Shown: positions 6,916 to 14,583 of the stretch, piece by piece
Layout: each line of letters begins with the position of its first letter
Position numbering within the stretch: position 1 is the first letter of the stretch
IMG/VR virus record: IMGVR_UViG_3300025127_000022
Coordinates: 1-64,000 of that record
Strand: one strand, 5' to 3'
From: a virus
DNA length: 64,000 nucleotides
Notes under the pieces: model-generated
Databases searched by the model: none
Seen by the model: the letters and a program-made list of their open reading frames with translations, nothing else
What the model was told of the DNA's origin: nothing
Made by a program: the position numbers and the translations under genes

Positions 6916-6923
6916 CAAATATA
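6916..6923 (-). promoter_or_regulatory. TATATTTG host-like promoter
   Basis: TATATTTG on the minus strand fits the Bacteroidota -7 consensus TAnnTTTG. It lies 22 nt before the ATG at 6893 and probably drives the leftward run. Confidence 0.55.
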
Positions 6924-6978
6924 CACCTAATAATCGATACAATCAAATGAACCGATTCTATTTTTTAGAAAGATTTAC

Positions 6979-6986
6979 TATTTATT
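6979..6986 (+). promoter_or_regulatory. TATTTATT phage promoter
   Basis: 15 nt before the ATG at 7002. Confidence 0.5.
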
Positions 6987-7001
6987 ATAAAAAACATTAT
7001 T

Positions 7002-7409
7002 ATGAAAAAACAATTTTTAATTTCACAAGAAGAAAAGAATAGGATTTTGGGTTTACATGAGTCTTATCTAGGTAATCACGGGACATCTTTAATTAAAGAA
7101 GAAAGTACTGCAGATAAAATGAGAGGTTGTCAAGATGAAAATGTTGGTAATTTTAATAAAAAGGACGAAGGTTTATTTGGTATTCTTTTTAACTCTATAA
7201 GTGGTCCAGGAACAAATGAAAAAGCAGTTAGAAAAGTTATATCTACAGATAATTTTAAATATTTTACAAAAGAAAAACAAAAACAATTTAGTGAAAGATT
7301 AAAATGTATCGAAGGTGATAAATTTAGTGGGATACTAAATTTTATCATGAACGACTTTTCAGGTAAAGAAAAAGATACTATTCAAAAACTATTATCTAAC
7401 ATAAAGTAG
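7002..7409 (+). CDS. Tagged protein with annexin-like GTNE segment
   Basis: A 135-residue protein. The N-terminus MKKQFLISQEEKNRILGL then HES is a clear member of the shared tag family. Residues 68-118 (GPGTNEKAVRKVI, then a run of helices) resemble one annexin repeat, in which G-x-GT-D/N-E starts a helix. Similar GTDED segments occur in the tagged proteins at 30381 and 44446. I infer a packaged virion protein; calcium or membrane binding is only a possibility. It is followed six bases later by the M15 peptidase gene. Confidence 0.65.
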   Translation: MKKQFLISQEEKNRILGLHESYLGNHGTSLIKEESTADKMRGCQDENVGNFNKKDEGLFGILFNSISGPGTNEKAVRKVISTDNFKYFTKEKQKQFSERLKCIEGDKFSGILNFIMNDFSGKEKDTIQKLLSNIK

Positions 7410-7415
7410 TGTAGA

Positions 7416-7889
7416 ATGTCAAACAAAATTAGTAAACATATAAGTTGGAAAGAGGGTACCTTTAGTAGGACAGCACTCAGAAGAGGTTTAGATAATACAC
7501 CAGATGAAAAACAACTTCAATGTATGAAAGAGGTTGCTGAAACTGTATTTGAACCATTAAGAGAATGGGTAGGCGGACCTATTAAAATTAATAGTTTTTT
7601 TAGGGGAGAACCTGTCAATACAGCGATTGGTGGTTCTAAAACTTCACAGCATATGAAAGGTCAAGCGATTGATATAGATGACACATTCGGACATAAAACA
7701 AATGCTGAAATGTACCATTATATTAAAGATAATTTAGATTTTGACCAGTTGATTTGGGAATTCGGTGACGATAAAAATCCAAACTGGGTACATGTTAGTT
7801 ATGTTTCTCACAGACCCAACAGAAAAAGACTTACTATAGCTAAAAAAATAAATGGTAGAACAAGATATATACACGAAGCACATTCTTAA
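7416..7889 (+). CDS. M15-type peptidase, candidate endolysin
   Basis: A 157-residue peptidase M15 domain close to the normal domain length. The zinc ligands are visible as His79 and Asp86 in SQHMKGQAIDID and His126 in NWVHVSY, together with the R-G-E-P-V-N substrate loop near residue 63. The family cleaves peptide bridges in peptidoglycan (D-Ala carboxypeptidase or endopeptidase). There is no signal peptide, so as an endolysin it would need a holin; nearby small membrane genes could supply one. It is co-transcribed with the tagged gene upstream, so a virion-associated murein hydrolase is an alternative. Confidence 0.85.
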   Translation: MSNKISKHISWKEGTFSRTALRRGLDNTPDEKQLQCMKEVAETVFEPLREWVGGPIKINSFFRGEPVNTAIGGSKTSQHMKGQAIDIDDTFGHKTNAEMYHYIKDNLDFDQLIWEFGDDKNPNWVHVSYVSHRPNRKRLTIAKKINGRTRYIHEAHS

Positions 7890-7897
7890 TTTAAAAA

Positions 7898-8608
7898 ATG
7901 CCTAAGTTACTTAACATATTAAAAGAACACATGTTACCATCTGATGTCCCATCAAACTCAGACTTAGATTTTGGTGGATTAGAAAATCTTATGGTTCAAG
8001 CTTTATTTAGACACGAGGGTGGTTGGGGAGTACCACCTAAGGCTTTTTTACTATACATTAGCCCTAGTGGAGTAATTAGAGGAATTAAAAATAGTCAACA
8101 TTCCTCACCTAGTGACCACCAATTTAGGGTAGGACAAAAAGTAAACTTATCTGATTTAATTGAGTTTGAGAATAATAGTAAGTTTGATTTACGTATGAAA
8201 GGTAGGATACGTGAAAGTAGGATGAATGAAGAAAAAAGTAATGTACATCCTATCATCACATATATGGAGAATATAAAACCCCATTATGATTTATTAGATG
8301 ATTACATCAAGTTAAGAGTTTATTTTAAGAATGCTGGATATAGTGAAGAAGATTTGAAATCAGTAAAAAGAGCACCACAGTGGGTATTTCAGATACAAAA
8401 CAGTTTTCCACTTAAGATAGAAAAAATGAAAAGAGACCTTCAAAAAATAGGAATACTTAAATTTAAGGGTTATCCTGACGGTGACGATAAAATATTAATA
8501 GATTACATTAAAAACGAACTAAAGAAGATAGACCAAGAGTTCCCAATGAATCCACCTGAAACTTCATATGTCCCACCCATAATGAAAGACGGTAGTCACC
8601 TTATTTAA
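7898..8608 (+). CDS. 236-residue protein, possibly tagged
   Basis: [16 protein letters not shown] resembles the tag only loosely. The middle part ([19 protein letters not shown], then [14 protein letters not shown]) looks like a compact beta-rich domain; the C-terminal half is helical and charged. No family is recognised. It ends by overlapping the convergent sdhB gene by four bases. Confidence 0.6.
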   Translation: MPKLLNILKEHMLPSDVPSNSDLDFGGLENLMVQALFRHEGGWGVPPKAFLLYISPSGVIRGIKNSQHSSPSDHQFRVGQKVNLSDLIEFENNSKFDLRMKGRIRESRMNEEKSNVHPIITYMENIKPHYDLLDDYIKLRVYFKNAGYSEEDLKSVKRAPQWVFQIQNSFPLKIEKMKRDLQKIGILKFKGYPDGDDKILIDYIKNELKKIDQEFPMNPPETSYVPPIMKDGSHLI

Positions 8609-9345
8609 CCTACCATAGATTTTAAGTACTCTCTATTTAATCTAGCTATATTCTCTAAAGAAATGCCCTTAGGACATTCTACTTCACAAGCTCCAGTGTT
8701 TGTACAATTACCAAAACCCTCATTATCCATTTGTTTTACCATACTAACAACTCTTTCCTTAGCTTCTACTTTACCTTGGGGTAATAAAGAAAATTGTGAT
8801 ACTTTCGCCCCAACAAATAACATAGCAGAACTATTTTTACATGTAGCGACACAAGCCCCACAACCTATACAAGTTGCTGCTTCAAAAGATTTGTCAGCGT
8901 CTGTTTTGGGAATAGGTATAGTGTTTGCATCTATAACACTACCAGTATTTATTGAAATATAACCTCCCGCTTGTTGTATTCTATCAAACGCTCCTCTATC
9001 TACAACTAAATCTTTTATAATCGGGAATGCTTTTGCCCTAAATGGCTCAACGTATATTGTATCACCATCTTTAAAACTTCTCATATGTAATTGACAAGTA
9101 GTTACTCCTTTATCGGGGCCATGTGGTTCTCCATTAATATACATTGAGCACATCCCACAAATTCCTTCTCTACAGTCATGGTCAAAAGCGACAGGGCTTT
9201 CACCCCTCTTTATTAGATTGGAATTTAAAACATCCATCATTTCTAAAAATGACATATCACCAGAAATATCTTTTATCTGGTAAGTAACTATTTTACCTTT
9301 AGATTTTCTATTTTTTTGTCTCCAGACTTTTAGGGTTAAATTCAT
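8605..9345 (-). CDS. sdhB: Succinate dehydrogenase/fumarate reductase iron-sulfur subunit
   Basis: A complete 246-residue SdhB/FrdB of Bacteroidota type. All cluster ligands are present: 2Fe-2S (Cys58, Cys63, Cys66, Cys84, around [11 protein letters not shown]), 4Fe-4S ([11 protein letters not shown], residues 159-169) and 3Fe-4S ([12 protein letters not shown], Cys214, Cys220, Cys224). In cells this subunit carries electrons from the flavoprotein SdhA to quinone at the membrane anchor SdhC. Neither SdhA nor SdhC is encoded in this window. It could replace the host subunit in the host complex or act in redirecting electron flow during infection. Between a phage gene and a SET-domain gene, so the phage context is solid. 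Confidence 0.95.
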   Translation of the reverse strand: MNLTLKVWRQKNRKSKGKIVTYQIKDISGDMSFLEMMDVLNSNLIKRGESPVAFDHDCREGICGMCSMYINGEPHGPDKGVTTCQLHMRSFKDGDTIYVEPFRAKAFPIIKDLVVDRGAFDRIQQAGGYISINTGSVIDANTIPIPKTDADKSFEAATCIGCGACVATCKNSSAMLFVGAKVSQFSLLPQGKVEAKERVVSMVKQMDNEGFGNCTNTGACEVECPKGISLENIARLNREYLKSMVG

Positions 9346-9380
9346 TAAATAATTTTTTCAAAATTTCAGGTCCACCTCAT

Positions 9381-9695
9381 TTAATTAGTGGGGTCGTACA
9401 TTCGATATTTTAAAGTTAATTCTTCACCTTCAGTAATATCATTTAAAGTATATAATTCATATCCATAATTTTTTGACATAAGTTTACAATTAGGTGATTC
9501 GTCGTGATTTATAAATCCACCTAGAGGAGTTCTAATATACTCTTCATTAAAATTTTTATTCATTTCACTACGATGAGTTATACCTAAATTAGTTCCTTTA
9601 GGTATATTTTTTACCGCAAATAAACCTAACCCCTCTATTCCAGATTTTTTAATTGTTACATTATCGGGTAAAGGTCTATAATATTTACTCATCAC
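9381..9695 (-). CDS. SET-domain protein, candidate lysine methyltransferase
   Basis: A 104-residue minimal SET domain. Motifs: GLGLFAVKNIPKGT (residues 22-35), FINHDESPNC (61-70, the N-H-x(4)-PNC core that binds S-adenosylmethionine and forms the pseudoknot) and EGEELTLKY (89-97) with the catalytic Tyr97. SET proteins methylate lysines. Bacterial and phage versions are often this short. The start overlaps the end of the coiled-coil gene by 11 bases. The target is unknown. Confidence 0.85.
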   Translation of the reverse strand: MMSKYYRPLPDNVTIKKSGIEGLGLFAVKNIPKGTNLGITHRSEMNKNFNEEYIRTPLGGFINHDESPNCKLMSKNYGYELYTLNDITEGEELTLKYRMYDPTN

Positions 9696-10029
9696 TAAAT
9701 TGATTAAATAAATTTTTTAATATTTCATGTCCTCCTGGTTGAGTTTCTATTTCACCTAACATGGAAGTAAAAATACCGTTTTCATCACTTAAACGTTTTA
9801 CTTCCTCATTCATTGCCGATAATTCACTCTCAGTCTCCAGTAAAGAATTTTCCAACTTTAATATTTTAATGTCTTTAATAGAAGATTCATCTTCCAGTTC
9901 CTTAATTTTATCTTTTAAAGACTCACAATATTTTTCTTCTTGGGTACTAACATACATAGGATAAAGAAATACAGCACTAATGAGTAACGCTACAATAATT
10001 AATGTTATTTGTTTAGCTTTCATTTTCAT
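9685..10029 (-). CDS. Membrane-anchored coiled-coil protein
   Basis: A 114-residue protein with an N-terminal helix (ITLIIVALLISAVFLYPM), then a long charged coiled coil through residue ~95. This single-helix plus coiled-coil form is like an inner-membrane spanin. The neighbouring minus-strand gene is a tiny lipoprotein that overlaps it by 17 bases, so a two-component spanin pair (i-spanin and o-spanin) is plausible. Confidence 0.6.
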   Translation of the reverse strand: MKMKAKQITLIIVALLISAVFLYPMYVSTQEEKYCESLKDKIKELEDESSIKDIKILKLENSLLETESELSAMNEEVKRLSDENGIFTSMLGEIETQPGGHEILKNLFNQFSDE

Positions 10030-10141
10030 TTTTTTTAATAGTTTCTATTTCACCATAAGCGTCACAATGTACTGTAGACGCACAACTTACACATATTGTT
10101 AGTAATAAAGTTATTAGTAAAATTAAATTTATTTTTTTCAT
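10013..10141 (-). CDS. Tiny lipoprotein, possible o-spanin
   Basis: A 42-residue precursor: MKKINLILLITLLLTICV, then SC as lipobox, then a short polar mature part. The frame is open further upstream, but the ATG at 10141 starts the signal peptide directly. It overlaps the start of the coiled-coil membrane protein gene, the classic arrangement of outer and inner spanin genes. The mature part is shorter than usual. Confidence 0.55.
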   Translation of the reverse strand: MKKINLILLITLLLTICVSCASTVHCDAYGEIETIKKNENES

Positions 10142-10202
10142 GTTTTTATTTTTTTTAAGGGGTTTAAAACAAAAATAGTAAAAAAAAATTATAATTACAA
10201 AT

Positions 10203-10319
10203 TTAAAAGAATCCTCTTCCACAATATTCCATGGCTTTTAATCTTTCTTTTTCAATAAATGTCCACCAGGAGTGCCATTTTTTTAACCTAATACACATTT
10301 TTTTTAAAATATTTTTCAT
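10203..10319 (-). CDS. 38-residue basic peptide
   Basis: MKNILKKMCIRLKKWHSW followed by a helix ending EYCGRGFF. Amphipathic and basic. Supported only by composition and its position in the leftward run. Confidence 0.35.
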   Translation of the reverse strand: MKNILKKMCIRLKKWHSWWTFIEKERLKAMEYCGRGFF

Positions 10320-10389
10320 ATTATACTTTTTATATAAATAATACTAAGATTTTAAAAAAATATTGTGTACTTATTCTAAAAAGATTCAA

Positions 10390-10449
10390 ATGATAGACCC
10401 TAATGAATGGGATGACGATGATTGGTACCCAGATAACCCAATTGGTTAA
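10390..10449 (+). CDS. 19-residue acidic mini-ORF
   Basis: Encodes MIDPNEWDDDDWYPDNP-IG and stops just before the TATTTATA promoter at 10456. The Asp/Trp-rich composition is unusual. It may be a leader peptide or chance. Confidence 0.25.
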   Translation: MIDPNEWDDDDWYPDNPIG

Positions 10450-10455
10450 TAATAC

Positions 10456-10463
10456 TATTTATA
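10456..10463 (+). promoter_or_regulatory. TATTTATA phage promoter
   Basis: 11 nt before the ATG at 10475. Confidence 0.5.
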
Positions 10464-10474
10464 AATAAAAACCT

Positions 10475-10678
10475 ATGAAAAAGTTTATGAAAAATAGATG
10501 GGTAAAACTACTTTTCTCACTCTCAATAATGTTATCGGCGGTTCCTTCCATATATCAGGACATTAATTATGGACATTCTGGTACTTGGACACATTACGGA
10601 ATGTTAATTGTTGGTTTACTTTACTTTATAGAGTCCTTATTATGGGTTATAGATATTTGGAAAGATGGCACTAACTAG
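10475..10678 (+). CDS. 67-residue membrane protein
   Basis: Two membrane segments (WVKLLFSLSIMLSAV and MLIVGLLYFIESLLWVIDIW) separated by a loop YQDINYGHSGTWTHY. Small size and topology would suit a holin or a CorA partner. Its end overlaps the start of the mini-CorA gene by 14 bases, so the two are probably translationally coupled. Confidence 0.55.
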   Translation: MKKFMKNRWVKLLFSLSIMLSAVPSIYQDINYGHSGTWTHYGMLIVGLLYFIESLLWVIDIWKDGTN

Positions 10679-11057
10679 AAAAGACATAGAAAAAAGATTG
10701 TACGAGTTCGAAGAAGCAATTTTTGAAGGGAATAGTATAGATATTAAAGAATTTTACTCTTTAAAAAAGATTTTAATAGACTCAAAAGACAAACATAAGG
10801 ATTTATTGGAGTTACATTTGATTTTAGAGGCTATGATAGAGAAATCACATAACGATTTAATGAATAAAAGATTAAATTTACTTACTATCTGGTCAACAAT
10901 CTTCTTACCTCTTTCATTTTACACAGGAATATTTGGGATGAACTTTGATGACGTACCATTTTTAAACAATCACCACGGATTTTGGATATTTTGTGGATTA
11001 ACTGTGTTTACAGCGGTCTTTATGTGGAAATATTTTAAGAAAAATAAGTGGTTATAG
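10665..11057 (+). CDS. CorA-like Mg2+ channel, membrane part only
   Basis: A 130-residue protein matching the C-terminus of CorA: a stalk helix (residues ~25-70), TM1 (about 72-91), the invariant YTGIFGMN signature (86-93) with the pore loop NFDDVPFLNNHHG, TM2 (about 106-122) and a basic KKNKWL end. Full CorA is ~320 residues with a large cytoplasmic N-terminal domain, which is absent here. CorA is a homopentamer, so this form could make an ungated channel or mix with host CorA subunits. I see no frameshift, so it looks like a designed short form rather than a broken gene. Confidence 0.85.
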   Translation: MALTRKDIEKRLYEFEEAIFEGNSIDIKEFYSLKKILIDSKDKHKDLLELHLILEAMIEKSHNDLMNKRLNLLTIWSTIFLPLSFYTGIFGMNFDDVPFLNNHHGFWIFCGLTVFTAVFMWKYFKKNKWL

Positions 11058-11402
11058 GTCTAACGTGTTTAAAAAGTCCCTTATTTTAGCAGCTTTTTCG
11101 TAATCTTCCTCTAAAAGAGCTATTTTAAGCTCATTTTTAAGATTCTCAACGTCATCCTCACCCCAATTTTTAGGATGTTCATACATAAGTTCATCAACTA
11201 AGTCAAAATCCTCTTTTTTTGTATTTAATTCAGGTTTATTTGAACTAAAATTTATGGGAGGGATGATATGTAATCTTTTTACTATGTTAGACCACACTCT
11301 TTTTTTCATTTTTTCTTCTTGGTGTCTTCTATACGCGTATCCCACTAAAAAACTTAGGATTGAGCTTAAAATTATGACTAATATTGTTAGAATAGTGTTC
11401 AT
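11052..11402 (-). CDS. Membrane-anchored protein with UVR-like helix pair
   Basis: A 116-residue protein with an N-terminal helix (ILTILVIILSSILSFLVGY), a basic patch, and a C-terminal KNELKIALLEEDYEKAAK then IRDFL that matches the UVR motif of UvrB/UvrC and ClpC. UVR motifs mediate protein contacts; the phage ClpC at 51559 has one as well (residues 303-315). A link between the two is speculative. It is convergent with the CorA gene and overlaps it by 6 bases. Confidence 0.6.
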   Translation of the reverse strand: MNTILTILVIILSSILSFLVGYAYRRHQEEKMKKRVWSNIVKRLHIIPPINFSSNKPELNTKKEDFDLVDELMYEHPKNWGEDDVENLKNELKIALLEEDYEKAAKIRDFLNTLDL

Positions 11403-11460
11403 ATGTATTAATATAACGTAGTGTACTTAAAAAATCAAAAAATATTTGTAATAATTATGA

Positions 11461-11468
11461 TATTTATA
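11461..11468 (+). promoter_or_regulatory. TATTTATA phage promoter
   Basis: 13 nt before the ATG at 11482. Confidence 0.5.
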
Positions 11469-11481
11469 AAGAAAAATACCT

Positions 11482-11949
11482 ATGAACTTACTAGAATCAA
11501 ATAAAAACGAAAAAAATAGAATATTAAAACTACATTTAAATGAACAAACCTCATCTTCTTCTGCGGGTGCATATGAAACACCTATGGCTTTCGATGGTGA
11601 AGTTGATGGTAGAAACAATAATTTAGTTGGTGTAGAATTAGTTATGAGTTTACCTGATGAATTTGATATTACTAAAGGTAAGGTTGGTGGTTTTGAAGAG
11701 GTAGATATGGAAACTTGTCCTACATGTGGTATGTGTCACGAGGGACCATGTAATCATGAAGAAATGGACGTAGAATCTTTTGACATGGATGATTTATTAA
11801 TGGAACCTACAGATGATACTCCAGATAGTGATGTTATACCAAATACATTACTTACTTTATTTGGTGATGTCAATGTAGATGGAGATTTAGAAATAGAAAT
11901 GGAGGAAGAGCCAAAAAAACTAAAAGGTTCTAGAAAATTTAGAAGATAG
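11482..11949 (+). CDS. Tagged acidic protein
   Basis: A 155-residue protein. The tag MNLLESNKNEKNRILKLH then LNEQ is nearly identical to that of the next gene (EKNRILKLHLQEK). The mature part is Ser/Gly-rich, then very acidic, with a CPTCGMCHEGPC cluster (residues ~74-85) that may hold a metal. SLPDEFDITKGKV aligns with LLPDEVDITKGSE in the neighbour, so the two are tandem paralogues. I infer packaged head proteins. Confidence 0.7.
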   Translation: MNLLESNKNEKNRILKLHLNEQTSSSSAGAYETPMAFDGEVDGRNNNLVGVELVMSLPDEFDITKGKVGGFEEVDMETCPTCGMCHEGPCNHEEMDVESFDMDDLLMEPTDDTPDSDVIPNTLLTLFGDVNVDGDLEIEMEEEPKKLKGSRKFRR

Positions 11950-12587
11950 TGGTAGAAAAAGAAAAAAATAGAATATTAAAACTTCATTTACAAGAAAAAA
12001 TAACAAGAGGTGGTAAGGGAGGAACCAATAGTAGTTCTTCAGGTTCTTATATTTCTACAGGAGCTTTTGAACCTGGTGGGATATTAACTACCAGTGGAAG
12101 AGAAAAAGACAAGGGATTACTTCCTGATGAAGTGGATATAACGAAAGGGAGTGAGGAATTCCAACTAGACCCAAAAATTTTTATTATAGATACAGGTGAT
12201 GATGACGACATTGACATTGACATTGATGACGAAGAGATTGATATAATTAAACCGAAGCCTAAACCCAAACCAAAACCTAAACCACCAAAGGAGCCAATTG
12301 AAGATATTATTCCTATAGCACTACCTAGCCCTGGTCCTATTACTAGTCCTATTGTTACACCACCAGCAGCACCAACATCACCCACACCAACACAACCTGA
12401 GGATAATGAAGAGATTAACAGACCTTTAAGTTTGAGTTGTTGTAAAAAATGTGATAACGGGATGTACACTAATAGATGTTTTCCGTTTGATAGTGATGAG
12501 GATGAAGATTGTAGGTTCCCTACTCTAGAAATTTGTGAAGATGAAAGTGACCCTAAACTTCCATCTATGTTAGATATTTTCGCTTAG
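11949..12587 (+). CDS. Tagged acidic, Lys-Pro-repeat protein
   Basis: A 212-residue protein starting at GTG 11949, which shares a base with the stop of its paralogue. The tag is MVEKEKNRILKLHLQEK. It continues with a Gly/Ser linker, LLPDEVDITKGSE, an Asp/Glu/Ile block, a (KP)n stretch (residues ~98-113), a Pro/Thr linker and a C-terminal Cys motif (CCKKCDNGMYTNRCFP). The low-complexity linkers resemble extended, injectable proteins. No enzymatic motif. Confidence 0.7.
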   Translation: MVEKEKNRILKLHLQEKITRGGKGGTNSSSSGSYISTGAFEPGGILTTSGREKDKGLLPDEVDITKGSEEFQLDPKIFIIDTGDDDDIDIDIDDEEIDIIKPKPKPKPKPKPPKEPIEDIIPIALPSPGPITSPIVTPPAAPTSPTPTQPEDNEEINRPLSLSCCKKCDNGMYTNRCFPFDSDEDEDCRFPTLEICEDESDPKLPSMLDIFA

Positions 12588-12791
12588 TAAACTAGAAAGT
12601 TTTTCTCTTTCTTCTCTCATCCCATCCAAAGTCCACCCATCATAGTAACGTCCATGAGATATTTCTATAGTTAGTTGATTTATCCTGTTTTTTATTTTGT
12701 TCTTTTCAATAGGACTTAACCCTTCTACCCAGGAAAGTAATTCACTTTTACTAGTAGAACGATATTCATCCCAAAATGTATCTTTATTCAT
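12570..12791 (-). CDS. 73-residue helical protein
   Basis: MNKDTFWDEYRSTSKSEL then helices rich in Glu, Lys and Arg. Its start overlaps the deaminase gene stop by 8 bases, and its end overlaps the convergent tagged gene by 18 bases. Function unknown. Confidence 0.55.
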   Translation of the reverse strand: MNKDTFWDEYRSTSKSELLSWVEGLSPIEKNKIKNRINQLTIEISHGRYYDGWTLDGMREEREKLSSLLSENI

Positions 12792-13239
12792 CTTTTATAA
12801 ATTTAACTTTTACACCACATTCATCAAACATTTGTTTAGAGATTTTCCACGATTCACCCCACTTGTGGTGTTTCCAGTCGGGTTTAGGTGAATAAACTTC
12901 TTTAATTCCAGATTGGATTATAGCTCTTGCACAATCACAACAAGGAAAATATGTGACGTACATTTTACAACCATCTAAAGATACACCATTTCTTCCTGCA
13001 GCATAAATAGCATTTCTTTCAGCATGTTCTACCCACATGTATTTTAATGGTTTTTCGTATCTTTTTTTAATGTCTACATTATCTAAGTCACAATTATTAG
13101 GTAAACCATTATATCCCATAGATTTTTCTCTATTATCTTGACCTACTATTACAGCTCCACATTTCCTATTAGGGTCTCTAGACCATTTAGAAATATGATT
13201 CGCTAAGTCTAAAAATCTTTTATTCCAGTTAGTTGACAT
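12784..13239 (-). CDS. dCMP deaminase
   Basis: A 151-residue deoxycytidylate deaminase, full length for phage enzymes. The zinc motifs are HAE (His72, Glu74) and PCCDC (Cys100, Cys103); MGYNGLPNNC (residues 41-50) is the typical substrate loop. It converts dCMP to dUMP, the substrate of the thymidylate synthase at 20396-21403. Together they supply dTTP for phage replication in an AT-rich genome. Confidence 0.92.
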   Translation of the reverse strand: MSTNWNKRFLDLANHISKWSRDPNRKCGAVIVGQDNREKSMGYNGLPNNCDLDNVDIKKRYEKPLKYMWVEHAERNAIYAAGRNGVSLDGCKMYVTYFPCCDCARAIIQSGIKEVYSPKPDWKHHKWGESWKISKQMFDECGVKVKFIKDE

Positions 13240-13582
13240 TTTGATTATCTAATTTTTCTTCAATACGTTCTATTAAGTTTTTACAGTCTTCTATATCTGT
13301 ATGAGTTTCTAATAGAGTATTAAATAAAGAATCGTTTTCCTCTTCATCTGGAAAACCGTTTTTATTTTTATCTATTGGGTAAAATTTGTAAGGGATTGTA
13401 TCCCAAGTACCATCTGACCATAAAATAATTTCTTCTTCTGTAAGAATTTTACACGTATCTTTTTTTACATTTTTAACTATTTTTTCATGTGTGTTATCTT
13501 TTTTTTGATTTACACTACAAACATAAAAAATACCTATAAAAAATCCCCAGAATAATAAGGAACCTAATCTTTTTTTGTTCAT
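13229..13582 (-). CDS. Membrane-anchored hypothetical protein
   Basis: A 117-residue protein with one N-terminal helix (LGSLLFWGFFIGIFYVC) and an exported or periplasmic-type remainder. It contains ILWSDGTWDTIPY and PIDKNKNGFPDEEEN; the latter looks like a single Ca2+-binding D-x-N-x-NG-x-D loop. It overlaps the deaminase by 11 bases. Confidence 0.55.
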   Translation of the reverse strand: MNKKRLGSLLFWGFFIGIFYVCSVNQKKDNTHEKIVKNVKKDTCKILTEEEIILWSDGTWDTIPYKFYPIDKNKNGFPDEEENDSLFNTLLETHTDIEDCKNLIERIEEKLDNQNVN

Positions 13583-13673
13583 CTCTAATCTTTTTAATAA
13601 CGATAATTAAATGAAGTTAAAAATTCAAGCGTTATCCATACGTTTAACCAGCCAACTTTAATACAAAGTTAAG

Positions 13674-13681
13674 TATTTATA
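13674..13681 (+). promoter_or_regulatory. TATTTATA phage promoter of the envelope operon
   Basis: 15 nt before the ATG at 13697; the following genes to 19401 overlap or nearly overlap, so it could drive all of them. Confidence 0.55.
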
Positions 13682-13696
13682 GTAAAACTTTAATTG

Positions 13697-14194
13697 ATGA
13701 AAAAATTCTTAATTTATTTTAATTTATTAGTATTTGTAACTTTATTTTGGGGTTGTGAAAAGGAAGACTTCGAACCTATAGTTTACGATGCTACTGAAAG
13801 AAATCTAGAAGGTGTATGGGAAATGACTAGTTTTAAATTTAGAGAAATAAATCAATGTGCTGATGTTGAGGACTCCACACTTAATTTAGGTACAGTCGTT
13901 ATTACTGATAAATTAGACTTCAACTCCATATACGGTACTAGAGATGAGGGTTATCCAGCTGAAATGAGATGGGGTAACAATGAAAACTCAGAACTAGAAG
14001 CAAACTCACTACTAGGGTGGGAATGGTGTGAAGAAAAACCTCTATGTAATATCACTTCCTTTGACTATGACTTAGAAGGTGACCAGTTAATAATAGGTAA
14101 TGAAATTTGGTTAGTGACCACTTCATTTGCAGATATATTGGTATTAACCAATAGCCGTGGTACCCAATACAGAGAGTTAGTATTAGAGAAGTAA
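13697..14194 (+). CDS. Surface-type lipoprotein
   Basis: A 165-residue lipoprotein: signal MKKFLIYFNLLVFVTLFW, lipobox GC, mature start CEKEDFEP. C-x-K-(D/E)-(D/E) is the published Bacteroidota lipoprotein export signal for surface display. The mature protein (NLEGVWEMTSF, beta strands, WCEEKPLC, LEGDQLIIG) looks like a lipocalin-like beta-barrel domain common in flavobacteria. A TTG at 13694 is ignored. Cell-surface location suggests a role in altering the infected cell, for example blocking other phages. Confidence 0.7.
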   Translation: MKKFLIYFNLLVFVTLFWGCEKEDFEPIVYDATERNLEGVWEMTSFKFREINQCADVEDSTLNLGTVVITDKLDFNSIYGTRDEGYPAEMRWGNNENSELEANSLLGWEWCEEKPLCNITSFDYDLEGDQLIIGNEIWLVTTSFADILVLTNSRGTQYRELVLEK

Positions 14195-14583
14195 TGGAAA
14201 AGTATATCTATAGAGCTAAATTAGAGAGAGTAATCGATGGTGACACTATTGATGCTCTTATCGATGTTGGTTTCGATATCTGGGTCAAAAAACGAATTAG
14301 ATACAAAGGCATTGATACTTGGGAATCTAGAACCAGAAACCTAGAAGAAAAGAAAAAAGGTTTAGCTGCGAAAACTAGAAATCAACAATTATTGGAAGAG
14401 ATAAGTTCTAAACCAGGATTCTTTAGACTAAAATCTTACGGTGTTGGAAAATACGGTAGGGTGTTAGGTGAAATTTTTATTTTAGATAAAGACGATAAAC
14501 CTATTAGTATAAATGAAACATTAATAAAGGAGGGCCACGCCTATGTTTATGAAGGTGGTAAAAAAAAATTATTTAAAGGATGA
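14194..14583 (+). CDS. Staphylococcal nuclease homologue
   Basis: A 129-residue SNase (thermonuclease) domain. The catalytic set is visible: DGDT at 15-18, Arg36, Asp41 and Glu44 in RIRYKGIDTWE, and Arg89 in GKYGR. The family hydrolyses DNA and RNA with Ca2+. There is no signal peptide, although the genes on both sides encode exported proteins. The start shares one base with the upstream stop (TAATG), and the stop overlaps the next ATG. Host DNA degradation is the likely role. Confidence 0.9.
   Translation: MEKYIYRAKLERVIDGDTIDALIDVGFDIWVKKRIRYKGIDTWESRTRNLEEKKKGLAAKTRNQQLLEEISSKPGFFRLKSYGVGKYGRVLGEIFILDKDDKPISINETLIKEGHAYVYEGGKKKLFKG

Noticed and set aside
12047-12469. 140-codon minus-strand open frame
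   Set aside because: It lies entirely inside the tagged low-complexity gene; its Gly/Ser/Ile composition mirrors the (KP)n and Asp repeats of the sense frame.
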